Source: Pseudopedobacter sp035496935 (GTDB taxonomy: Bacteria; Bacteroidota; Bacteroidia; Sphingobacteriales; Sphingobacteriaceae). Taken from it: a DNA stretch of 64,000 nt. Positions 7,154-13,894 of this stretch are shown here, piece by piece; positions within the stretch are counted from its first letter, which is position 1; the number at the start of each line of letters is the position of its first letter. The stretch is taken from NCBI GenBank assembly GCA_035496935.1, contig DATJED010000020.1:1-64000 (forward strand), read 5' to 3'. The translations under genes were made by a program, and so were the position numbers. The notes beneath the pieces were generated by a model that made no database searches, was not told where the DNA came from, and saw only the letters and a program-made list of their open reading frames with translations.

Positions 7154-9205
7154 ATGAAACTCAAATTAAGTCACGGTGCGATGCTTAGCCTTGGTTTATT
7201 AGCTTTTAATTTACCAGTAACGGCTCAAAACAAAACAGCACCCGCTCAAAAGAAACTGATAGATGTTGCCAATATGGATTTATCCGTAAAGCCCGGTGAT
7301 GATTTCTATATTTATTCCAGCGGAACATGGCTGAAAAACAATCCAATTCCTGCAAAAGAAGTGCGCTGGGGAAGTTTCAATGTTTTAAGAGATTTCAATA
7401 TCAATGCGGTAAAAAGCATTTTGGTTGAGGCGCAAAACGACAAAACTGCAAAACCTGGTTCAGTTGAAAAACGCGTCGGTGATTTTTATGCTTCCGGGAT
7501 GGATAGCTTAACCATAGAAAAATTAGGCTACAGCCCTATAAAGCCAGATTTAGCTAACGTTGATGCCATTACCAACATTAACGGTGTAATTAATGCCGTT
7601 GCAACCATGCGTACAAAAGGCATTGCTTCCCCGGTTTTTGATTTTTATATAGATCAGGACTCTAAAAATCCGGAAATAATGGCAGCTCAATTGAGTCAGG
7701 GAGGTACCACTTTGCCCGATAGGGATTATTATTTGAAAGATGATGATCGGTCAAAAAAGATAAGAGCTGCTTACCACGATTTCATCGTAAAGCTTTTCAC
7801 CTTAACCGGAACGCCTGCTAAAACTGCGGAGCAAAACGCAAAAGATATTTTCAATATTGAGAAAGCTTTCGCCGAAGCGAAGTTTAGCAGAGTGGAAATG
7901 AGGGATCCTTACAAAACTTACCATAAATTTAGTTTAACCGACTTAAATAAGCTTACACCAGGACTGGATTGGAAAACTTTATTGCAAAAAATGAAGGTTA
8001 CCGGCGAGGATTCTGTTTTAGTTGATAACCCGGCGTTTTTTACAAAGGCGAGTGAAATGCTAAAAACCGTTCCTTTAAACCAATGGAAAGTTTATTTAAA
8101 ATGGAACGTTCTTAAACGTTCTTGCAATGATTTAAGTTCACCTTTTGTTGATGCCGGTTTTGCTTTTGCACAGGTTTTATCCGGACAAAAAGTCCAAACG
8201 CCAAGATGGCAAAGATTATCATCTTTAACAGATGAAACCATTGGCGAGCTGTTGGGGCAACTGTATGTGACAAAATATTTTAAGCCGGAAGCCAAAGCCA
8301 GAATGCAGGAACTGGTAAGTAATCTTTCTAAAGCTTTCGAAATCCGTATCAATAAACAGGATTGGATGAGCGATGCAACCAAGCAAAAGGCGTTGGACAA
8401 GCTACATGCTTTTACGCCCAAAATTGGTTACCCGGATAAATGGGAAACTTACGACGGACTGGTTATCAACAGGGCTACATACTTTAAAAATCTAAGAAAT
8501 GTAAACGAATGGGATTACAATGATATGATTAATAAGCTTGGGAAACCGGTTGACAAAACTAAATGGGGAATGACCCCTCCTACTGTAAACGCTTATTATA
8601 ACCCTGTTTTGAACGAAATTGTTTTCCCGGCAGGAATTTTACAATTTCCGTTTTTTGACCCAAATGCCGACGATGCCGTAAACTACGGCGGTATAGGTGC
8701 TGTAATTGGTCACGAAATGTCACACGGTTTTGATGACGAAGGAAGCCAGTACGATAAAGACGGAACTTTACGCAACTGGTGGACTGCGGAAGATGCTAAA
8801 AACTTTAAAGCAAAAACCGAAAAACTTGCCGACCAGTTTGATGCTTATACTATATTGGATACGATTCATGTAAACGGAAAGCTTACTTTGGGCGAAAACA
8901 TTGGCGATTTAGGAGGTCTAAATGTTGCATATGAAGCATTTAAAATGACTAAGCAAGGAAAATCCAACGAAAAAATTGACGGCTTTACGCCAGATCAGCG
9001 TTTCTTTTTAGCCTGGGCACAGGTTTGGCGAATGAACATTTTGCCCGAAACTGCGTCTCAGTTTATTATAATCGATCCGCATTCACCGTCGGAATATAGA
9101 ACTATTGGTCCGTTAGTAAATATGGATGCCTGGTACAAAGCTTTTGATGTTAAAGAAGGCGATAAATTGTACAAAGCACCGGAAAATCGGATTAGAATTT
9201 GGTAA
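7154..9205 (+). CDS. M13 (neprilysin/PepO) family zinc metallopeptidase
   Basis: A 683-residue secreted endopeptidase. I chose the ATG at 7154 because it begins a normal signal peptide (MKLKLSHGAMLSLGLLAF, cleavage near TAQ). The upstream extension to 7019 is repeat-derived and starts with TTG. Visible motifs are NAYYNP (substrate binding), the zinc motif HEMSH at residues 520-524, the third-ligand motif GENIGDLGG (Glu581), and the M13 C-terminal PxxxR-type region. M13 enzymes cut peptides below about 40 residues. It is a single gene ended by a strong terminator at 9212-9240. Location is periplasmic or extracellular; there is no lipobox. Confidence 0.95.
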   Translation: MKLKLSHGAMLSLGLLAFNLPVTAQNKTAPAQKKLIDVANMDLSVKPGDDFYIYSSGTWLKNNPIPAKEVRWGSFNVLRDFNINAVKSILVEAQNDKTAKPGSVEKRVGDFYASGMDSLTIEKLGYSPIKPDLANVDAITNINGVINAVATMRTKGIASPVFDFYIDQDSKNPEIMAAQLSQGGTTLPDRDYYLKDDDRSKKIRAAYHDFIVKLFTLTGTPAKTAEQNAKDIFNIEKAFAEAKFSRVEMRDPYKTYHKFSLTDLNKLTPGLDWKTLLQKMKVTGEDSVLVDNPAFFTKASEMLKTVPLNQWKVYLKWNVLKRSCNDLSSPFVDAGFAFAQVLSGQKVQTPRWQRLSSLTDETIGELLGQLYVTKYFKPEAKARMQELVSNLSKAFEIRINKQDWMSDATKQKALDKLHAFTPKIGYPDKWETYDGLVINRATYFKNLRNVNEWDYNDMINKLGKPVDKTKWGMTPPTVNAYYNPVLNEIVFPAGILQFPFFDPNADDAVNYGGIGAVIGHEMSHGFDDEGSQYDKDGTLRNWWTAEDAKNFKAKTEKLADQFDAYTILDTIHVNGKLTLGENIGDLGGLNVAYEAFKMTKQGKSNEKIDGFTPDQRFFLAWAQVWRMNILPETASQFIIIDPHSPSEYRTIGPLVNMDAWYKAFDVKEGDKLYKAPENRIRIW

Positions 9206-9211
9206 CCATAG

Positions 9212-9240
9212 AAACCGGAGCCTCGGCTCCGGTTTTTTTT
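9212..9240 (+). terminator. Rho-independent terminator of the M13 peptidase gene
   Basis: An 11-bp stem AAACCGGAGCC / GGCTCCGGTTT followed by a run of T, 6 nt after the stop codon. Confidence 0.92.
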
Positions 9241-9375
9241 ATGGAAATAATTTGGGCAAAATATTAGCATTGTTTTATATTTAGCAAAGTTTACAGAGCC
9301 GATTTATAAGCTCCCGTAATTAAAGTAAAATAACGCTTACAAATAACAATCACCGCATCTACCCGTTAAAATAGC

Positions 9376-9870
9376 ATGTTCAAAAAAATCGCGACACTTC
9401 TTTTTTTAATTTTACCCGTTGCCGTTTTCTCACAAATAAAAAACCCAGACTACAAAGAAATGCTTAACACAATGTATCAACATAACGTTCCGTTAATTTC
9501 CGTTGATTCGTTAAAACACCTTAAAAATGTTTATCTGTTAGATGCCCGCGAAGAAGAAGAATTTAATGTTAGCCATTTAAAAACAGCCAGAAACGTGGGT
9601 TACATATGGTTTGATATGAGGAAGGTTGTAGATATCCCCACGGATGCAAACGTTGTTGTATATGGCACTGTAGGCCATAGAAGTGAAAAAATTGCAGAGA
9701 AATTGTTGAAAAACGGTTTCCAAAAAGTCCACAATTTATATGGCGGTATTTTTGAATGGATCAATCAGCATCAACCTGTTTATAAAAGCAATGGCGTACA
9801 AACCACAGAAATACACACGTACAATAAAGAGTGGGCTAAATGGGTGAACAACGGCACCAAAATCAACTAA
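9376..9870 (+). CDS. Secreted rhodanese-like domain protein lacking the active-site Cys
   Basis: A 164-residue protein with a signal peptide (about 1-20, ending VFSQ) and one rhodanese domain (about 40-140: YLLDAREEEEF, then NVGYIWFD and the loop VVYGTVGHRS). In active rhodaneses the first loop residue is the catalytic Cys. Here it is Gly97 (codon GGC at 9664). The rest of the loop (VGHRSEKIAEKL) is well conserved, so the fold is retained while sulfur transfer by the usual mechanism is not expected. It may bind rather than transfer sulfur or phosphate. The stop codon is 11 nt before the mnmD start at 9882, so the two are probably co-transcribed. Confidence 0.85.
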   Translation: MFKKIATLLFLILPVAVFSQIKNPDYKEMLNTMYQHNVPLISVDSLKHLKNVYLLDAREEEEFNVSHLKTARNVGYIWFDMRKVVDIPTDANVVVYGTVGHRSEKIAEKLLKNGFQKVHNLYGGIFEWINQHQPVYKSNGVQTTEIHTYNKEWAKWVNNGTKIN

Positions 9871-9881
9871 CTAACCAACAA

Positions 9882-10565
9882 ATGCCAGATAGCGCAGCAC
9901 TTAAAGTGGTAGAAACCGCCGACGGTTCATATACCCTATTTCACCCCACAATTAAAGAGAATTACCACAGTAAAAACGGTGCCTTGCAAGAGAGCAACCA
10001 CGTATTTTTAAACTCTGGCCTACGTTATTATTTGGCAGATAAAGAACTGAACGAGGTATCGGTACTAGAGGTAGGTTTTGGTACCGGATTAAATTTTCTG
10101 CTTACACAAGATTATTGTACTGCAAAAGAAATTAGCCTGAATTACGTTGGTTTAGAGGCTTTTCCTCTAACGTTTGAACTTATAGAGCAAGCGAATTATG
10201 AGAAATTGGTATCTCCGGATACTTGGGCTTCTTTTAAATCAAATTATCCCGAAGCCTTAAAAAAATCAGTTGCGCTTAACAATTATTGCCGTTTACACAT
10301 CGCCCATACGGATGCGAAGGATTATCAATCAGCTTTACAATTCGATGTAATTTATTTTGATGCTTTTGCTTCCTCAAACCAGCCAGAAATGTGGTCAAAG
10401 GAATTCATTACCCATATCATCAGTTTTTTAAAACCCGGAGGTGTGTTTGTAACTTATGCCATTACTGGCGATTTAAAACGCATCATGAAATCTTTAGGGA
10501 TGGCAATAGAAAAAGCACCAGGTGCAGCAGGTAAACGGGAAATGCTGAGAGCTGTTAAAGGTTAG
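9882..10565 (+). CDS. mnmD: tRNA (5-methylaminomethyl-2-thiouridine) methyltransferase, MnmD-type
   Basis: A 227-residue SAM-dependent methyltransferase of the MnmD/DUF752 family, which performs the last methylation of the mnm5s2U wobble modification. Visible are the SAM motif LEVGFGTGLNF, FDVIYFDAFASSNQPEMWS and LKPGGVFVTYA, plus the C-terminal KREMLRA typical of the MnmC N-domain. The FAD oxidase half of MnmC is absent, so it is the stand-alone form. I prefer the ATG at 9882 (MPDSAALKVVETADGSY) over 9840, which overlaps the upstream gene and adds low-complexity residues. Confidence 0.88.
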   Translation: MPDSAALKVVETADGSYTLFHPTIKENYHSKNGALQESNHVFLNSGLRYYLADKELNEVSVLEVGFGTGLNFLLTQDYCTAKEISLNYVGLEAFPLTFELIEQANYEKLVSPDTWASFKSNYPEALKKSVALNNYCRLHIAHTDAKDYQSALQFDVIYFDAFASSNQPEMWSKEFITHIISFLKPGGVFVTYAITGDLKRIMKSLGMAIEKAPGAAGKREMLRAVKG

Positions 10566-10587
10566 AAAATCACCTTTTTTACAAAGC

Positions 10588-10611
10588 TGAGCGGAGTCGA
10601 AGCTCCGCTCA
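10588..10611 (+). terminator. Hairpin terminator made from a dispersed repeat core
   Basis: TGAGCGGAG-TCGAAG-CTCCGCTCA forms a 9-bp stem with a 6-nt loop, 22 nt after mnmD and also facing the convergent gene at 10623. It uses the same TGAGCGGAGTCGAAG core that is dispersed elsewhere in the window. Confidence 0.65.
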
Positions 10612-10622
10612 TATTTATACAG

Positions 10623-10913
10623 CTACTGCTCTACAACAACCACAGATGTAGCACCAATTTTACTGGCTTCTATCTTTTCGGTAATGGGACAATGTCCGGT
10701 TACACCTCGTTGCAATAAACCGAATCCAAGCACCAATTCTGTGGTGGCCAATAACGGGCTCGAGAAAATATTGCTGATTCCTTTAAGAAAAATATAGCTC
10801 CCGCTCGCCATTGATAGTATTCGTTCGGTTTTACTGATATTGGTAAAAATATCTTCTTTTAGTAAAGTCTCTTCTAAAGAGTTTTTTACGTCTTCAATTT
10901 TATCTGTTATCAT
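10623..10913 (-). CDS. DUF2892-type small membrane protein
   Basis: A 96-residue protein. The conserved order NISKTERILSMASGSYIFLKGI, a hydrophobic run and LLQRGVTGHCPIT matches the DUF2892 (YgaP transmembrane-like) family, which has two short membrane-associated helices and a terminal RGxTGxCP. A 30-residue N-terminal helical extension and a C-terminal tail (IEASKIGATSVVVVEQ) are present. The family's role is unclear. It is a monocistronic gene on the minus strand. Confidence 0.7.
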   Translation of the reverse strand: MITDKIEDVKNSLEETLLKEDIFTNISKTERILSMASGSYIFLKGISNIFSSPLLATTELVLGFGLLQRGVTGHCPITEKIEASKIGATSVVVVEQ

Positions 10914-11159
10914 GTTTGTAAATGTTTATTTACCAAGCAATACAATCTTCATACCCAAAATTTAATTTGGGAAAATAGAAATGTCGATTAAGAAAGATGA
11001 TGACAATGCGAGTTTTGAATATAATTATTTTACTACCAGTTATTTACGGTAAAGCAATTCAATTATGCCTGTTTGCGTTCAGACATGCCCAAGCATAGAC
11101 CAACGTTAACCTCTTTTTTCGACATCAGAACTTTGCGGTACAGATGAAGGACGTAAAAG

Positions 11160-11320
11160 TACTGCCTTTCATAGCAAAGGGCGTAGTCGAGAGTTTTTTG
11201 TTTACTTTTTTGCGGAAAAAATTGCGAAGCACTCTTGAATGCCTTATTATAAAATATACTAACAATGAAAAAAGTAAATGCCAATGCCCGGCATGAGGGC
11301 AGTAAAGACTGTGCTGAAAG
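11160..11320. repeat. Dispersed composite repeat (CATAGCAAAGGGCG type), copy 2
   Basis: Shares CCTTTCATAGCAAAGGGCG, a poly-T/poly-A hairpin with AAGTAA, and GGCATGAGGGCAG-AAG-CTGTG with about 3861-3955. The surrounding 10914-11532 gap (about 620 nt) has no supported gene. It also holds a perfect palindrome at 11395-11410 and a TATTTTTG box at 11481-11488. Confidence 0.65.
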
Positions 11321-11394
11321 GGCATTAGACGTTTAATAAGACTATAAACTCACGTTAAAATAGGATGTCAATTATTACTTGGGCGTTTCAACAA

Positions 11395-11410
11395 TCCGCC
11401 AGCTGGCGGA
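11395..11410. repeat. TCCGCC/GGCGGA palindrome
   Basis: TCCGCC-AGCT-GGCGGA is a perfect 16-nt palindrome. Versions with other tetraloops occur at 3667-3682 and 16033-16048. Confidence 0.7.
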
Positions 11411-11480
11411 CGGTATCCGCTTCTATCGTCAACGCAGAACCTAAATATTTCAACAAATCCCAGCAATAAATTCAAAATCT

Positions 11481-11488
11481 TATTTTTG
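11481..11488 (+). promoter_or_regulatory. Probable -7 box for the DUF2130 gene
   Basis: TATTTTTG matches TAnnTTTG, 44 nt before the start codon at 11533. No clear -33 element was found. Confidence 0.45.
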
Positions 11489-11532
11489 TATCCGTAAAAA
11501 TATCCTACCTTAAAATCTTTTTAAAAAGCAAT

Positions 11533-12840
11533 ATGTCAACAGAAGTAAAATGTCCTAATTGCAGTCACTCCTTCCCTATTGAGGAAGTAATGGCCGAAGA
11601 GTATAAAAACAATCTGCGTAAGCAAATGCTCGATTTCCAAAAAAAGAAAGATGAGGAAGTCCGTAAAAAAGAGGAGGAATATCAAAAGAAAGAGCAGGAG
11701 TTTTTGCAAAAAGAACAGAAGCAAGCTTCGCTATTTCAACAAAAATTAGCGCAAGAAAAAATACAGATGCAAGCGCAAGCTGAAGCAGAAAAGGCCCAAC
11801 TGCAAAAACAGTTAGAAGAAAACCTGCGCAAAAGCATCGCTACAGATTTTGAAAACCAGTTACAGCTGTTACAAAATGCCAATAAAGAAAGTGAGGAAAA
11901 ATTAAAAACCGCCCGATTAAAAGAGCTTGATTTTTTACGTAAAGAAGCCGATTTAAAAACCAAGGAAGCAGAAATGGAGCTTTCTTTACAACGAAAATTG
12001 CAGGAAGAGCGTATCACCCTCTCGGAACAAATTAGAAAACAGGAAATTGAAAAAAGCCAGCTAAAAGAAACTGAATTCCAGCTTAAACTTAAAGAATATG
12101 AGCAGAAATTAGAAGCGCAAAACAAGCTGGTTGATGAAATGAAACGTAAGGCCGAACAAGGCTCTATGCAATTGCAGGGTGAGTCTCAGGAACTAATTGT
12201 AGAACAGCTGTTACAAAGTAATTTCCCGTTTGATGTAATTACCGAGGTAGGAAAAGGAATACGTGGTGCCGATTGCATCCAAACAATTAGAAATGCCAGC
12301 GGACAGGAATGTGGTAAAATTATCTACGAAAGCAAACGCACTAAAGATTTTGGTGGCGACTGGATAGAGAAACTTAAAAAAGACAAGATTTCCGTAGGTG
12401 CTGATGTTGGCGTTATTGTAACGCAGTGCTACCCTAAAGGCATGGACTGTTTTGGGGAAAAGGACGGCGTTTGGATTTGTTCTTTTGAAGAATTAAAAGC
12501 GGTAACGTTTGTTTTAAGGGACGGAATTATTAAGCTTTACGCAGCAACAAAGTCTCAGGAAAACCGTGGCGACAAAATGCACATGCTTTATGATTATTTA
12601 ACAAGCTCTGAGTTCAACAGCCAGTGGAATGCCATTAGCGAAGGCTTTATGAGCATGAAAGCCAGCATACAAACTGAACGTAACGCCATGGAAAAACTTT
12701 GGAAAACCAGAGAAAAACAACTGGAGAAAGTTTTATTAAATGCAGTTCATATTAGTGGTTCTGTTGAAGGAATTGCCGGTAAAGACGTGGTAAAACTGAA
12801 CTTAACCAATGATGATGACGATACTTTATTTTTAGATTAA
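11533..12840 (+). CDS. DUF2130 coiled-coil protein
   Basis: A 435-residue cytoplasmic protein. The N-terminus has a single CPNC pair (residues 8-11), like half a zinc ribbon. Residues about 25-215 form a long, highly charged coiled coil rich in Lys, Glu and Gln. Residues about 220-400 form the DUF2130 domain, with ESQELIVEQLL, GKGIRGADCIQ, IIYESKRTKDF and GVIVTQCYPKG. The E-x-K arrangement in YESKR and the surrounding core resemble restriction-endonuclease-like folds, which fits ideas that the family acts on nucleic acid, but the function is not established. It is followed 4 nt later by the SMR transporter gene. Confidence 0.85.
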   Translation: MSTEVKCPNCSHSFPIEEVMAEEYKNNLRKQMLDFQKKKDEEVRKKEEEYQKKEQEFLQKEQKQASLFQQKLAQEKIQMQAQAEAEKAQLQKQLEENLRKSIATDFENQLQLLQNANKESEEKLKTARLKELDFLRKEADLKTKEAEMELSLQRKLQEERITLSEQIRKQEIEKSQLKETEFQLKLKEYEQKLEAQNKLVDEMKRKAEQGSMQLQGESQELIVEQLLQSNFPFDVITEVGKGIRGADCIQTIRNASGQECGKIIYESKRTKDFGGDWIEKLKKDKISVGADVGVIVTQCYPKGMDCFGEKDGVWICSFEELKAVTFVLRDGIIKLYAATKSQENRGDKMHMLYDYLTSSEFNSQWNAISEGFMSMKASIQTERNAMEKLWKTREKQLEKVLLNAVHISGSVEGIAGKDVVKLNLTNDDDDTLFLD

Positions 12841-12844
12841 TTAG

Positions 12845-13171
12845 ATGGATTGGTTATTATTAATTCTGGGAGGCTTTTTTGAAACCGCTTTCGCACTTTG
12901 CTTAGGCAAAGCAAAAGAAAGCACCGGTACCGAAACTTATGTGTGGTACGCTGGTTTTTTAGTATGCCTAATTATAAGCATGTTACTGTTAATTAAGGCA
13001 ACACAAACTTTACCAATTGGAACTGCCTACGCCGTATGGACAGGAATTGGTGCAGTTGGTTCTGTAATTGTTGGTATTTTCGTTTTTAAAGAACCTGCAA
13101 CATTTTGGCGTTTGTTCTTTTTATTTACATTGGTAAGTTCAATTGTTGGGTTAAAATATGTTTCATCGTAA
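12845..13171 (+). CDS. sugE: Small multidrug resistance family transporter, SugE/Gdx type
   Basis: A 108-residue inner-membrane protein with four transmembrane helices. The essential membrane Glu is in helix 1 (GGFFETAFAL) and the family signature PIGTAYAVWTGIGAVG is in helix 3. Gdx-type members export guanidinium with proton exchange; quaternary-ammonium exporters of the same family look similar. The gene starts 4 nt after the DUF2130 stop codon, so they share an mRNA, and there is no room for a guanidine riboswitch in front of this gene. Confidence 0.88.
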   Translation: MDWLLLILGGFFETAFALCLGKAKESTGTETYVWYAGFLVCLIISMLLLIKATQTLPIGTAYAVWTGIGAVGSVIVGIFVFKEPATFWRLFFLFTLVSSIVGLKYVSS

Positions 13172-13207
13172 TTGTAAACTATCTTTTTTCATCCCCATTT
13201 TAATTTT

Positions 13208-13227
13208 CAGCTTCAAGCTTGAAGCTG
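13208..13227. terminator. Perfect 20-nt palindrome after sugE
   Basis: CAGCTTCAAG followed by its complement CTTGAAGCTG, 37 nt after the stop codon and followed by TCTAAATTT. It can form a strong stem but the T-run is weak, so termination is only likely. Confidence 0.45.
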
Positions 13228-13251
13228 TCTAAATTTACCAGATTGTCACAT

Positions 13252-13308
13252 TGAGCGGAGTCGAAATGTATCCTTATGGTAGCGCCGCAGATGCTTCGAC
13301 TCCGCTCA
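13252..13308. repeat. Dispersed inverted repeat TGAGCGGAGTCGAA / TTCGACTCCGCTCA
   Basis: Two perfect 14-nt arms separated by 29 nt. Single arms or imperfect pairs occur at 6893, 10588, 15915/15968 and 17625. This is the typical paired form of a word common in Bacteroidota intergenic DNA. Confidence 0.85.
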
Positions 13309-13442
13309 GCATGAAATAGTGGGCGCTCGTTTGCCAAAAGAAAACTTTAAAAATCCAACACAAATTTAAACAGCTCCTAAAATTCAGAAAGTCTCTTAAC
13401 CAATTAGGTATAATATTTGTTTGACATTATATATTAAACATT

Positions 13443-13679
13443 ATGAACAGAATATTTGAAATTACCATTCATGTGATGGGAGATGTTACCCCAACGGTAG
13501 TGCAGGTGTTTTATTCCAAAAAGAATCAGGAATATGAGCTTGGCTTTTTGAAAAACCAAGAAAACCCAAAAGTTAAATTTACTGAAGAAGGAAAAATAGT
13601 ACAAACAGCCGGGCTTCCGCTCGACAGCAACACCTTGCATGATATAAGTGAGCAGATAAAAAGCGTAATAAATTTCTAA
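13443..13679 (+). CDS. Small protein of unknown function
   Basis: A 78-residue ORF with an ATG start after an AT-rich leader. It is mixed alpha/beta with no signal peptide or cysteine (MNRIFEITIHVMGDVTPTVV at the start, SEQIKSVINF at the end). I do not recognise the family. The next small ORF (13691) starts 11 nt after its stop, so the two probably form a small operon. Confidence 0.55.
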   Translation: MNRIFEITIHVMGDVTPTVVQVFYSKKNQEYELGFLKNQENPKVKFTEEGKIVQTAGLPLDSNTLHDISEQIKSVINF

Positions 13680-13690
13680 ATCTTTCAATT

Positions 13691-13837
13691 ATGACATTTC
13701 AAGACAGAGGAACCAAAGGCAAAGACTGGGACAAAGTAAAAAACAAAAGAAAGTTAATGCACACTAAAAACGATTTAGAAGCAAATCTTCCTGGCGGTGT
13801 CATTAGAGAAACCGAGCCAAAAGTCGATAAAAAATAA
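13691..13837 (+). CDS. Small, highly charged 48-residue protein
   Basis: A short ORF starting MTFQDRGTKGKDWDK and ending in KVDKK. It is basic and acidic throughout, has no hydrophobic segment and is probably disordered. The ATG is preceded by an A/T-rich region and follows the 78-residue ORF by 11 nt. The composition is coding-like, with sense codons typical of the neighbours. No family recognised. Confidence 0.5.
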   Translation: MTFQDRGTKGKDWDKVKNKRKLMHTKNDLEANLPGGVIRETEPKVDKK

Positions 13838-13880
13838 CAAGTAATTATTTAACGCAAAGCAATTGCTTCTTCAAAATTGC

Positions 13881-13888
13881 TACCTTTG
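13881..13888 (+). promoter_or_regulatory. -7 box immediately before the ABC-F start
   Basis: TACCTTTG matches TAnnTTTG and ends 6 nt before the ATG at 13895. Transcription would begin at or beside the start codon, so the mRNA may be leaderless. Confidence 0.6.
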
Positions 13889-13894
13889 CGCCAA

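Noticed and set aside
9840..9881. Upstream ATG for MnmD
   Set aside because: It lies within the rhodanese coding region and adds a low-complexity stretch; 9882 gives the family N-terminus.
11063..11325. Two overlapping minus-strand ORFs
   Set aside because: Both are shadows of the composite repeat at 11160-11320 with no recognisable protein features.
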